Below are positions 26,090 to 39,500 of a stretch of DNA of 64,000 bases, piece after piece (the stretch's first letter is position 1; each line of letters opens with the position of its first letter). The notes beneath the pieces were generated by a model that saw only the letters and a program-made list of their open reading frames with translations, was not told the origin of the DNA and ran no database searches. Position numbers and translations under genes: made by a program. Source of the DNA: Dioscorea cayenensis subsp. rotundata. Taxonomy: Eukaryota > Streptophyta > Magnoliopsida > Dioscoreales > Dioscoreaceae. Location: positions 32,426,625-32,490,624 of the forward strand of contig NC_052490.1 of assembly GCF_009730915.1 (NCBI RefSeq). Reading direction: 5' to 3'.

Positions 26090-28107
26090 CTTCCCATCAT
26101 TGTTTTGCATAAATAAATAAGTGCAATTTAATTTTTTAAAATTATCAATATCATAAGTAATATAAATAAAAAACTTAAATGTAATAAAAAAAATTTAAAT
26201 ATGTTCTTCAAAACACTTTACGAGCAAATTATAAAAATAATATAATTAAATAATTCATACAATGAAAATTGTTGTATACTTTGGATTTCAAAGGTTTTAT
26301 GGATATTTATTACATAAATAAAAAACTACAATTAAAAATTTTCTATTATTAATATTATAAGTAATATAAATAAAAACTTAAATGTAATAAAAAAATTTAA
26401 ATATATTCTTTCAAACACTATAGGAGCATATTATAAAAATAATATAATTAAAGTTTATTACATAAATAAATAAGTGCAATTAAAGTTTTTCAATTATTAA
26501 TATTACAAGTAATATAAATAAAAACTTAAATGTATTAAATTTTTTGCAGAGTGATAATCTTATAGATTTGAAAAAAGAATATTTGAAAAACATTAATTGA
26601 CATAGATAATTGATTAAAGAAATAGTAATTACTGTATCATCTTGTGATTGCAAATTTTATTTTTATATGTTATTAACATAACATTTGAAATTAATAAAAT
26701 AATGAAAGAATATAAAATTTGAATAAAAATATATTAAAAACAAATTAAGCATCTCTATCCTTGCAATTTAAAATTTTATAATTACAATATTACTAATTTT
26801 ATGGCAGAGTTTTTTTTTTTTGGTTTGGTTTTAATTGGTTTTGTTTTATTTATTTTTTAATAAATTAGCTTATCAAATTAAGTTTGAAGATTAAGTATCG
26901 AGAAATCAATATATTTAAAGGCTAAAAATAAAATATATAATACATATAAATTAGAAGAAACTTTTAATAAACTTCTAATAATTTTATAATAAAAACATTA
27001 AATTAACCTTAAAAAATGTTCAGTACTTTTAAAATACATTATTAAATAAGACACAAAAAAGTAGTTTAGACATGAAATATAAATGATTAAGAATTAGAGT
27101 AAAATACAAAAAAAAATTTAATTTATTATTTTTAGTTTTAAAAACATAGTTGAGATGATTTATATTAAATTAAAAAAAAAAATATATCTTAATTGATTAT
27201 AATAAATAAATAGGATATTATATATCTATGTTAATAATATAAATGAATAATTTAAAAAAAATAGATTTAAAAAACTTTTGCCAGAATACTTGGCTTTTCA
27301 CTACCTGCAAATTAATCCAAATAAGAACATATAGACAATTGTGATATTTGCAATAAAAAGGACATAACCAAACAACAAATGATTGAACAGTCGAATTAAA
27401 AATAATACCAAAATTATGACAAACTAAATAGTAACATTATGGACACTTACGTGAAAAACAAACCTATACCATGAAAAAGAATTGTTATTCATCTTCATTA
27501 GAATATGTGCAATATATATTAACACCATCATTTATTATTATTATTTTTTATTTTAGATTTTTCATCTTCTTCTATAATTGTCTATTCATCTTCCCATAAA
27601 CCCAATCTATATCATTTAATAAATATAAAACTATTGATAATTTTTTTAAAAAATAAATCCCATGTTGTAATTTAATGCAATATCAAATAAATGCCATTAA
27701 TGTTTTATCATTTAATTATATTTTTTTATTAATAACATAATATTTTATTTTTTATTTTCATATTTTATATAATACCAAATAAATGTGTTTATTTTTTTCT
27801 AAACAAATAATTCCAAATAAATTTAACAAAGATTTTCAATTTCCAAAGCCCATCCCTTTTCATGAGCAGGTCTTATTAAATGTTTAATATAAAACTGACT
27901 TAATATCTAATGATGAAATCAATTTCATTAAATCTTATTCATTCATAATGCTATGGGAAATTTTAAAAAAAAAATATTTTAAAAATCTTCCTTGACACCC
28001 TCTCCAATTAGACTATCGTCTGTTTTCATTAAAAGATCTTATTTAATAATAGGCATTCTCCTCGCTTCCCATCAGAGTTTTAAAAATTTTGTGAAGGGTT
28101 TTTGAGG

Positions 28108-28144
<37 letters not shown>

Positions 28145-29230
28145 TACAACTTCTACAATGGAAACTCTTGTATTGGATTTCAAAGGCCTTATAGACATTT
28201 AATGCATAAATGAATGCAATTAAAGCTTTTTAATTATTAATATTATAAATAATATAAATAAAAACTTGAATGTAATAAAAAATATTTAAATTTATTCCTT
28301 GAAACACTTGAGAACAGATTATATATCTAATTTAGTTTTTTTTATAATTCCCTTGCTTTGCTTCTGTTTTAGTTCTTTTTTTAGTTTTTTTTTATAATTA
28401 TGGTGGTTGTAAGGCAATATTACATATAGACATAATTTAAAATAAAATATTTTAGTTAATGAGATTATAACATCATACACAAAGTTTTTATGAGAAGATA
28501 AATAAAGCAAATCCAAATGGAATAGAACCCAAGAGAAGAAGTATTAAAAAATAAGAAAATAGCATATAAATTAAAGGGTAAAGAAAATTTAACTGCATAA
28601 TAATAGATATCACAACCTCTTTTATAGCTCATTAAAAAATAAAATAAAATTAAGGATTATATTTAGAAATACATTTGGTTTCTGTAAGAAATACATCTAG
28701 TTTCTGAAATTTCAATATCTTTCATCCTTTAATATTCGATATTTTGATATCTTCAATTTTTTCTAATTTGATTTGATATAATATAAGATAAATGGTCATT
28801 TTCAATTATGACTTGCAAATGGACTAAAAAAAATTATGATTTGATAACTCCTTATAGGCATACAATTATCACAAAACAAAATATATTTCAATTACTATGA
28901 TTGGTTTTAAAAGGTTTTATGGAGTATTTAATGCAAAATTAATGAAAGTAATTAAACTTTTATATTACTTATTTTATAATTAATGCAAACAAATATTTAA
29001 GTGCAATAATATTTAAAAAATCATAATTATTCATTGAAATGCTCTCAACCCAGATCATACATATATTTTAAATATATGTATAGATAATAATATTATCTAT
29101 TAGTATACTATATATATATATTTTGCATATTTAATATTTAATATAATGCCAAATAAATATTGTTAAATATTTTAACTTTAACAAAATAGGAAGGATTTAA
29201 TATAAAACTGATTTAATGGTCATAACGAAA
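26090..29230. repeat. Family of diverged AT-rich repeat modules
   Basis: A module with the words GCAATTAAAGTTTTTCAATT, then AGTAATATAAATAAAAACTT, then AATGTAATAAAAA and a CAAACACTATAGGAGCA-like end recurs at about 26096-26250, 26285-26455, 26456-26545, 28150-28330 and 28905-29060; a further part lies after the SINE at about 29620-29725. A second module (CATTCTCC..GCTTCCCATCA, TTTAATATAAAACTGA, CCTCTCCAATTA) recurs at about 26076-26100, 27863-28078, 29186-29230 and 29518-29630. No coding capacity is visible. They look like nested or tandemly amplified copies of one non-autonomous element. Confidence 0.55.
28109..28140. repeat. (TA)n microsatellite
   Basis: About 16 uninterrupted TA units within the AT-rich repeat zone. 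Confidence 0.85.
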
Positions 29231-29243
29231 TCAATGCCACTTT

Positions 29244-29492
29244 TTGACAAAGTCGACAAACGACAAAAGCAAATGACAAAGCGGGATGCAGAGGCTGCAC
29301 GGGTTCACGGTGGGCTTGAATGACCTCCCGAGAATAATCCCCCGTCATGTAACTCCGGAGGGAGAGCGAGGTAATCCTCACACAGAACTCCCACATGGGA
29401 CCCTAAATATGAATTGTAAGCTGAGAGGTTCGAACTCGAGACCTCTCACTTACAACCATGGGTAGTTACCATTGGGCTAGCCCAAAGTACTT
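29244..29492 (-). mobile_element. tRNA-derived SINE with 13-bp target-site duplication
   Basis: TCAATGCCACTTT occurs directly on both sides (29231-29243 and 29493-29505). On the minus strand the element begins near GGGCTAGCCCAATGGTAAC and contains a Pol III A box (TAGCCCAATGG, 29479-29469) and a B box (GAGTTCGAACC, 29437-29427), about 32 bases apart as in tRNA-type promoters. The body is clearly more GC-rich than its surroundings. No long A tail is visible; the 3' end is GTCGACTTTGTCA-like. Plant Au-like SINEs share the GGCTAGCCCA head. The SINE inserted into a copy of the local AT-rich repeat. Confidence 0.82.
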
Positions 29493-29834
29493 TCAATGCC
29501 ACTTTAAATACATGATTTTTTTAATCTTCCATAAAATCCTCTCCAATTACTATCCATTTGCATTAAAACATCATATTAAATATTTAATATAAAATCGAAT
29601 TAATGCCATGATTAAATCAATGCCTATTATGCAATTAAAATTTTCAATTATTAATATCATATTTAATATAAATAAAAATATTAAAATTATTTTTTAAATT
29701 ACTGCTCTTAAAGCAGTTTATATATTTACTTTAATAGTATTTTAATAGTATGTATAGATTCTTTGAATTCCAAGACACCAATTATATTTGTAATTTTCTA
29801 ACTCTTCAATTTCTATGAACCAAACCACCCCTAA

Positions 29835-30353
29835 TTTAGAGAGCATTGGTCAGAAATTATCGGTTAACCGAAAAAAAATATATTCAAAAATAAAAACCGA
29901 ACTGAACCAAATAAAGGTAAAAACCAAAATTAACTAAACCAAATTTTTTTGGTTCGGTTATTAACCAAAATTTATTATTTAACCGAAATTATATAAAAAA
30001 TAGTTTTTAAATGATTTATAGGGCAATTAATTTAACTATTATTTCATAATTTTTTTAATTCATCATTCTATCATTTTAGGCTGATTATAACTTATTAAGT
30101 AATGAGCTTATAAATTAATCATGTATAACTTATACAAAAGCCTTGTCTACATATAATTTTTGTTTTATTTATATAGCATAATTCGGTTCGGTTAAACCGA
30201 ATTAAAAAAAAAAAACCGAAACAAACCCAAATACCAAATTATCAATAGAATTATTACCAAAGCAAACCAGAAAAAATTCGATAACAGAACCAAACTACTT
30301 ATTCTTGGTTCGGGTTTGGTATTCGGTTGTTCCAAATAATGCTCACCCCTACC
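29835..30353. mobile_element. hAT-like MITE built of CGGTT/AACCG words
   Basis: The right end, read inward, is TAGGGGTGAGCATTATTTGG and then ACCGAATACC; the left end has GAGCATTGGTCAG and then CGGTTAACCG. Both halves carry GGTTCGGTT or its complement several times, so the element can fold into a long hairpin. The GGGGTGAGCATT terminus and CGGTTCGGTT interior are typical of small hAT elements in plants. The termini have diverged and I could not settle a target-site duplication. It ends about 200 bp before the DmX-like start codon. Confidence 0.6.
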
Positions 30354-30551
30354 CTTATTTAACTAGTTATTTTTAAATTTAATTAAAAAAAAGTGTTATC
30401 AGCAAATATATACAGAATTTTATTAATTTATAATTATAAATATCATGAAGGGTATTTTAGTAATTTTAAACAGTAGTAGTATTCTTCCCATCACTCCGAG
30501 AAGCGCGAGATCTCTTCACTCGTTTCCCTCCGCGCCGAGAGAACCATCGCC

Positions 30552-33500
30552 ATGGTGGAAGAAGCCGGACGAGGGCCGGCGCCGGCCACCACCCTCCCCA
30601 ACGATCCCGATGAGATCGCTTCCCTCCTCCCGTTCCACCTCCTCCGATCCCAAATTCTCCCCCCTGCCCCCAATCGCCGGAAGTCCGCCGTGGATTGGCT
30701 CCCGGAGTTTGGCGGCGCCTCATGGGTCTCATACGGTGCATCTTCCCTGCTCGTTATCTCCCACTTCCCTAATCCTCTATACGAGCACGAGACTCTTGTT
30801 GGCTCGCTTTTGCAGCAGGTCATCGAGCCACCTCCTTCGGATGGCGGGGATGAGCTTGCGGACGTGAATGCTGTCAGGTGGTGTCCAGCACGCCCTTCGG
30901 TGGGGGAGATCGCGGCGGCGGCCGGAAATTTTATCCGGTTTTATTCACCGTGCACCGGGGACGATCCGAGTAAGAGATATCATCACATTGTTTATTTTTT
31001 ATCAACGAAACATGAGAAATTTATGGCATTGAATGTTTACGAACGATTTATGGCTCAAGTTCCTTTTATCGAATCTGCGATATAAATCTTCCGTAGTTAA
31101 AAATTTGCATAAAAGACGTAAACTTGTTCAACATCCTTCCATTTACAATGTTTGTGGGCTTTGTTCGGTTGTCAAGATGTTTGTAAAGATGTATCATTGT
31201 CAAATGATGAAGTTCAATGATAATAGGGACATGAGATCCATAATTAGATTGGAAATGTAAACCACAAGAAATTGATAAGAGGAACATGAGATGAACTATA
31301 CTTTGGAATAGCAAAATGACTTCTCATGTTCATACATATTTTCCAAACCATCTACTGCATAAATACAAATCTAGCAACCTGTTATATTATTGAATGCATG
31401 AATTCACTCTAACCCAGATGGACTTCATTTCATTGTTTTTTGTTTGTGTTTGTTTGTTTGTTTTGCATATATTTGTTCAAGTGCAATTTCGTGTATCTGT
31501 CAAATTTGTGTGATTGTTATTCTTTCAAATGTATGGCTTCTCTTTTTGAATATTTTAATTGAGGAGAACTTATAAACATCTTTCTAGGTTGATGTTAAAG
31601 TAACCAGACATCTGACAACTTCAGGTTCTTTCTGTTGGAGGCAGACTGCAGGAATTGTGCAGTCATTCACAGTAGAGGCCATTGAATGGACGGGATCAGG
31701 CGATGGCCTCATTGCAGCAGGTGTTTCTGTTGCCTTGTGGGTGAGAAAGAACATGTCGTGGGAAATGGCATGGAAATCCAGTTCAGATATTCCTCAAACT
31801 ATGGTTTCTGCAACCTTGTTTGCTCAAGGACCCATAGCCACTGCTGCAAGTTCATCCAATTGCATGACAGCCACTGGAGCAGATGGAAAAAAGTCATCAC
31901 CTATGTCTAGCAAGGAATGCTTATGTGTGTCAGTCTATCATAGGGATGAAAAATCTGGATTTACTAAGCTCCAATTATTTCAGCCTCAACCTGTATGTAT
32001 GATTCAGTGGAGACCATCAAATGCAGCACAATCAGAAAAAAATATTTCACGCTCATGGAGGGATGTGCTTTTGACATGTTGTTTAGATGGCACAGTAAGA
32101 TTGTGGAGTGAGATTGAAAATGGGAGAAATAAAAAATCGAGTAAGGATGCGCATGATAAAAAAACTCTTAAAAGAACATATCATGTTACTGCAGTAATTG
32201 AAATAAACCAGCATTTAAGGGGAACTATTGACATGGACATATATATTTCTTGGGCAACAGAATATGGAGGCATAGTTTGTGAAGTTGAAGGAGGTAATTA
32301 TTGTTTGATATCAGAAACTTCTGAACATAATCATATTGGCAAATGTGAGTGGATTATTAGTGTGGGTCCTGGGTCAGCCTTGACTTTCTGGGCCATCCAT
32401 TGTCTCGATGATTCAGCCCCGCTAAGATTTCCAAGGGTCACTTTGTGGAAGACACAGGAGTTGATGGAATTCAAAGGGTGCAAAAATTTCAATTCTGACC
32501 ATTTGTATCTCAAAGATCGACCAGTTTTTGTAAACGCTGTTGCTTCAAGAATTCAGCCATATGGTCCACCAGTTCATTGCTCCTTGCTTCAGTTGTTACC
32601 AGATAATTCTTTCAGTTGGTTGCAGTTATATAATCCAATGTCAAATAGTAAAGAAGATGAATCGTCATGTCAGACTAGCATGGAGAAATGTCTTTCATGT
32701 GTTTCAGGTGGAGTTTTAAAACAAGATGGCCACACTGGGAAGATAGTGGAACTTGATGTGCATCCATGTTATTCTGAAATGGATCTTGCTGTCTCTTTAG
32801 ATTGTAATGGTTCCCTCCTTTTCTGGTCCCTTTCAACTGTTTCTAGTTACACTTTCCGTGTGCCAGCAGCCATCCATCCATTAGGGAAAATTTTGGGAAA
32901 AATTATTCTCCATGATATATCATCGGTTACTAAATATTCTGCCGTAAGGTGGGCACCTTTAGTTTTGGGGGAGAACCACTTTCTTCTTCTAGCGCATGCT
33001 GATGGAATTGACTGTTTTGTGATTCAAGTATCTGAGAAAGAAGAGGCTCTCCTATGTCAGAAAATACTCTCGATTCCCTTTGGTGGGCTTGGTCGTGATG
33101 GTCCGCCTGACCACATTTTCACCACAACAATGACTTCTACCAATGGATGCTCTATTTTTCCAAATGGCTTCTTGCTATGTGGCATATGGATGGACAAATT
33201 TCAGGCTTTATCATGGAAAGTGGTCCTGCACTTGGAGGATCCATCTGGAAGCAACTGTAAATGTGATTCTGGTTCTGAGATGGTCTCTGATTTGAAGAGA
33301 AATGTAGTCCATTTTGCGGGAAAACAAGTATATGCAACTGCTGGCATGTGCTCATCATTTTTACCAGATCCTTATGATCATGACCAAGTCACCAGTGTTG
33401 CTGTCCTCCCACCTGATGTTCAAGCATTACCTGTCCAAAATCATGTCGCCTTTTCTACCGGTTCTGAGATGAATTCTTGCATGTACACTATGGCTACAGG

Positions 33501-36500
33501 ATGCTCTGATGGCACGTTGAAATTGTGGAGAATATGTTATGGTGGAAACACTACAAATTCTAGAAGTGAGTTCCTTCCATGGGAGATTGTGGGTATGCTC
33601 AATGCTCATCAAGGCCCAGTAAGTGCAGTTTCTTTGTCTACTTGTGGTGGTAAAATTGCTACCATTGGCTTGGATGGACAAAGTAACAATAACCTTCATA
33701 TATGGGAACCTGTGTGTCTGATAGGTGGTGGGAATTTTTTGCTGGAAGATGTCATATCCTTGACTGGGGCTGTCATTGCTTTGAATTGGATGACTACAGG
33801 GGATGGCCGGTTGCTCCTTGGAGTCTGTATGCTAAACACATTGTGTGTATATTCTGCAAAAAGATTAACCAAGAAAGATTTAGTGAAGTCAAAGGAGTCA
33901 AAAGATATGAACATATGGTTTTGTATTGCACAATCTCATGTTTACCCTGTGTGTCAAGACTTCTGTTGGGGACCTAAATTATCTCCTGTACTTGTTCATG
34001 AGAAGCATATATCTCTTTTCAGTCAGTGGTCATCCACAGCAGAAAACATACTTAATGAAGGTTGCTCTGCAACATTTGTCTGTAGAACAAACAAGAATTC
34101 ACCTTTTGCTCTTTATACTGAAAAGGATATATGTATTGCCAATGAACCAATAGTTGCTAAGAGTAATCACAATGACAACCATGATGGCCAGAATTTAAAA
34201 TTTGTGGGAAAACTGTATGATTTTGGTGCAAGCGGGTTATATAGTGTTCTTGATATTTCTGAGAGATTACATGGCTGTTTGGTGGCCTATCATCCTCAGG
34301 CACTCATGCACTTTCTGTACTCAGGTATGATAAAGCTGGGCAATATGCCACTTATTTTAAAATTGTTCTCAAGTGATATCATACTATTCAAAATATTTTT
34401 TCTTTTGATATATCAAATTTATCTTCCGGTTTATTTGGTGTAGATAAATAAACATTTAAAACAAAAGCACATTGTAGTCTTTTTATATATTGGGCTTGAA
34501 AATATTAATGTGGCATTTTCAGTAACCTTGTGCATGGCAATTTTTTTGTAAATAATATTTTCTTAAACCTATTGATTAGCAGAGTAGGGTTGTTTATCTA
34601 CTTGGTATTGGTAGATGCAAAGTAAACATATCATCCGGGTTAAATTCATCTCAAAACCTTAAGCTAATAGGATGAGAGATTCTAGCTTATATATTCAATT
34701 CATATTTACCAAATTAACCGTTGTGGAACTATCAATTATTCCAATATGCCCCCTTGGTACGTGCTAGTCTATTTTAGCTAGGCACAAAGAAATCAAATAA
34801 ATCAAGCTTTGATACTCTGTTAGATGAAAACTAAATATATTATCTGGGTTAGATTCAACCTAGGAGCTTAAGTTAATAGGATGAGAGTCCCAAATGTATA
34901 TATGTAGATTTATATCTACCAAATTAACTAATGCGGGAGTATTAATTACTCTAATAGACATAATAGCTAAATCTGCCTATATTTTATCGTTTTCCTGTTT
35001 TAAACATTGATGTGTGTCTGACATTACCCTTAGAGCACTAGTACCCATTGTTCTATCCACTTTGGGTTTATATGGTTAATTATTGGAGTCCTTGCAACTA
35101 TAATTCTCTGCTTTTGTCAATCATTGATTAGATAACATTTTACATCACCCACCTTGTTTGGCCACTCTATAAATGCGATATAATGTTGCATACTTCCCTT
35201 TTATTTTTTGCAACTGTTGTAAATGAGGTCCCATTGGTTTCATTTTCCAGCTTCCATGCTTATGTACACTTGATCATTGACTTCTTTATACTTTTTAACC
35301 CCTCATATTTTCACATCTTCATTTTCAATAGGCTGCAAGTTTTGGATTCAACAATAATTTGGCATAACTCAAAATATCAAATTTTAAAAAAAATCTAGAA
35401 AGTTTAGGTGAAATTTTCTGCATTTGTTTGGGTTTTTTTTTTTGAATAAAATAAATAATAATTATTTCTTTGGAAATTTTAAAAATTTAAAATTATATAT
35501 ATTAATATTTCCAAAATTTTGAGAGTATCAAAAAGTTCAAATTTGAGAGATTCAATGTTTTGCAGAGTAATTGGGCTTATAAAAATCATGGATTATGAGA
35601 AAGCTTTTCTCAATTTTAAAAATTATTTTGGTTGCTTTATTTGTCTCTGGTCTCACCTTCTTTCTTTTTGGAGCTTTTCAGATGTGGCTTAAGTTCAATT
35701 TTATCAATTATGTTCTCATTTGATTTCAGGGTCCATAAAGGGATGAGGTTTTAATATGTGAATGTCTTTAATTTGAACAGCCTTACAGTCAGGACCTGAT
35801 TTCATTCTTTGTTACTCATAATTTTATGGGGGAGTAAGATTAGTATTATAAACTTATCAAGAGCCTTCATAGTTAACTCAAAGGGGACTTCAGTTTCTTC
35901 GAATATCTTTCTTTTAAGTTCTCCTAACTTGATAAAGTTAGATTTTGGCTTGTTGCTTCTTGAAAAGGAGATAGTGTACCAGTTGTTATTTGCTACTCCA
36001 CTAAACCAAAAATTATCTTCTAAATAATTGTTTCGGCTTTACTATCTCCTAAATGATGTTTCTTAGGCTTAGGCTTATCTTAAGAGCATATGTCATCCAG
36101 GTAGAACATCTGAGTGCTTTATGAACTCAAATTTTTGTAGGAAATTGGAGGCATGTGCTTGCTATTCTGGGCCATCTCGTGGAATCTATCAAGTCTAACG
36201 AAGATTCTGCTGGTCCTCTGGAGATCGGTAAATCTAAATATCCTTCTCATAAGATTTTAGAAATTCAACTTTTAGCATACTTCCCGGAAACTGTTTTGAC
36301 AAGTTTATCCGATAAAAAGCTTCAGTGGGGTCAAGACATCTCCTCTTCAATGTTGAGCTTTGAACCTCAAAGGAACTTGCTTCAGTTTGGAGAGTTTGAT
36401 TCACTTACTAATGCTCCCAACAGTATTTTAACTCCTATTTCTGAAAAATCTGAAATAACTGGGCTCATTGACACTCTTGAGAAGACTTGCTATATTCCTG

Positions 36501-39500
36501 GTATAATTGACATTGAGAAAACTCAAATCCTGTCAATTGTTGATCTTGTGGGTGAAGTCAGTGGCGCAAGTGGTGGTTCTGTGTATCAAAGTCTTGATGA
36601 ACCTGGCAGGAGGTACTTTGTTCGGAAACTTCCAACTGAAATCATGCTAAGATTTTTGCATTTACGTCTTTCAGATTTTACTTTAGTTTGCAGTAAACAG
36701 ATGTTGGCTTTATCAACTTGTTTTGGATATTGAATTTTATTATAGCTACATTTTCATCATATTGTGAGTTTTGAACCAACGTTGCACTTTTTTGTGATCC
36801 TATCCATTATTTTCTGAAGTACTTGTGGATTTGTTTTCCGGTAATGGAGTCTTGATTATTATTTATTGCTTTCTGCATCTCATTGATTCTTAAATCCTTT
36901 TTGAGTTCCTTCAATAATATCTTCTGATTCACTTAGACATTAGTTGAGTTAATTGGAAATAAGAATTCACTCATTAATCTTTAGACAGGAGAGACGCATA
37001 TCTTCTTTATAAATACCAAATGAAGATGGAGCAGCATGTAGTCATGAATTTATCAGTCACAATATTGATTATATTACTTTGCTTCTCTATGAAGGTTTTG
37101 GGTTGGAGTGCGATATCAGCATTTATACTTTCTCCGTAAATATGGAAGATCTGCTGCTGCAGAAGAGCTTGTTGTTGACTCTGCATTGGCCTCATGGGCC
37201 TTTCTGTCTGATTGCAAGGAGAATCTTTATGATTCTATTCTCTCTGCAGAACCATCATGGTTAGAAATGCGAAATATAGGAGTAGGATTTTGGTTCACAA
37301 ATACTACACAACTACGAACAAAGGTAAATAAACATTTCCATCCTTATCCAAGGCTTCATATAGATAAGAAGAATGAAATTTATGTGTTAATTCTATTCGG
37401 TTTTCTGTAGGCTTTTCTGTCCTGTCTCATTGTTAAACCCCTGATATTATGCCTTTATGGTGGGGAGTGCTACATTGGCATATAATTTGAATGCAAATTC
37501 TATCTACTGACGGGACGTGGGAAAACTTATAACCTTTTTTATCTTGGGTTCTTTCCCCTTTAAGCTATTACATGAATCTATAATTGAGCATCCTTTCTAT
37601 TCTCTTTTATTTAAATGATTAAATCTGAACTTGTAGATGGAGAAGCTCGCTCGGTCACAATATCTGAAAAAGAAGGATCCAAAAGATTGTGCGCTTTTGT
37701 ACTTAGCCTTGAACAGGGTTCAAGTTTTAGCTGGTTTGTTCAAGATCAGCAGAGATGAGAAGGACAAATTGTTGGTTGCATTTCTTTCACGGAATTTCCA
37801 GGTATTGCAGCATTGATGAGTATATTTAAGTCATTGCTTACATCAATATGCAGATCCTTTTCTCCTTGTAGTTGGCTTAACCATTATAATCCATGGTTGT
37901 TATATTGTTTGTAAAAGAAGCGAATCAAATGTTATAGCTGGTTGTTGAATTTTGGGCTGGCAGTTAATTTTTTCCATTATGGGTTTCGAATTTGGGGAGA
38001 ACTACGTCTGCAAAATTTCGTACTGTCTTAGGCCTACAAATTTCATAAACACTGCCCCTGCCTTCTTACCTCATGCATTTCCAATTTAGTTTATGAAGAA
38101 CTCAGTAGAGGTAATTGTGCTTCTTGTAAAAGGATCACCTTAGCTAGTTAATTACTTCTATTACTTTTATGAGAGCTGGACTTATTTCCATTTTTCCTGT
38201 GGAAGAGGCTGGTTTTTTTGAGCCTTTTAAGCTATTTCTCACTATTAGAATATACTTTATTGGTCTATTTTGTTTCTAGTTTATATAGTTGGAATGTTAT
38301 CTCATCCTAATTTGATTTTATATTAGTTTAATTATTTTTTTTTAATATATAAACAGCTTGTCTCCACTGATCGAAGTCTCTTAATGATGCTGATCGTATT
38401 CTTTGGAGAAATGATATGACTATTAGAATGTGAAAGCTTGATCTATATGTGGATTTTGGTCTTCTATTATAATATAATATTATCATGATTATCTTTCAGT
38501 GCAGCCTTTTTTTGTAATTTCTAAGAAGGCATGTCTTGTTCTTGGCTTCAATATCAGTTTGTTTGTTTTGTAAAATATATGATCATTATTAGTAAGTTCC
38601 ACACATTTTTTATTCCTTTTGTCAAAAGACTAGTTCTTCATTCCCTTTTTCCCCTGAAATGCTTTGTGAAATATTTTTTAAGTCAAAAATCCTAACTATG
38701 AACCCTGATCTAGGTAAATTAATGTTGAAGGCTTAATTCTTTATTTACTTTGCAGTGCCTGATTTTTGTTCTTACATATTATGCATCATTAAGATTTAAT
38801 GTTGAATTCAGTAAATTGACGTGAAGAAACCCTGCAAATTATAAAGTTAGCTCATGGAACACATCTAAAATGCTTATTTAATGAATATGGTTAAATTCAG
38901 GGATACTTGAATTTATCAATTTTTTCTATCAACTTCATTTATGTTTGTTTTGCTAGTGGGCAGTTGTGGTAAGAAGGCAAGAAGGCAAGAATTTTACTCT
39001 CAGCATTGATCTGTCACTCTTTTGTTCATGAACAAAACTTATGTGGAAGCTCACAATATATTCAATGTTTTTCTTGGAAATTGTTTTATCACTTAAAAGA
39101 TGTCATTTACCTTTTGCTTATTGTGTTGCAGTACATTTGCCATTTTGTTTTGAATGCACATTATGATTTCATGTATCTACAACTATTCAGGAAGAAAAAA
39201 ACAAAGCAGCTGCCTTAAAGAATGCCTACGTTTTAATGGGAAGGCATCAACTAGAACTTGCTATTGCTTTTTTCTTGTTGGGAGGTGATCCTTCTTCTGC
39301 AGTTACAGTCTGTGCAAAAAACCTTGGCGATGAACAACTTGCCCTTGTAATTTGCCGGCTTATTCAGGGGATTGGCGGGCCACTGGAGCACCAACTTATA
39401 TCAAATTTTCTGCTACCTTCTGCAATAGAAAAAGGGGATTACTGGCTTTCGAGCATGTTTGAAGTGAGCCTTGTTTTATCCTTATTGCTCTTACTAATCA

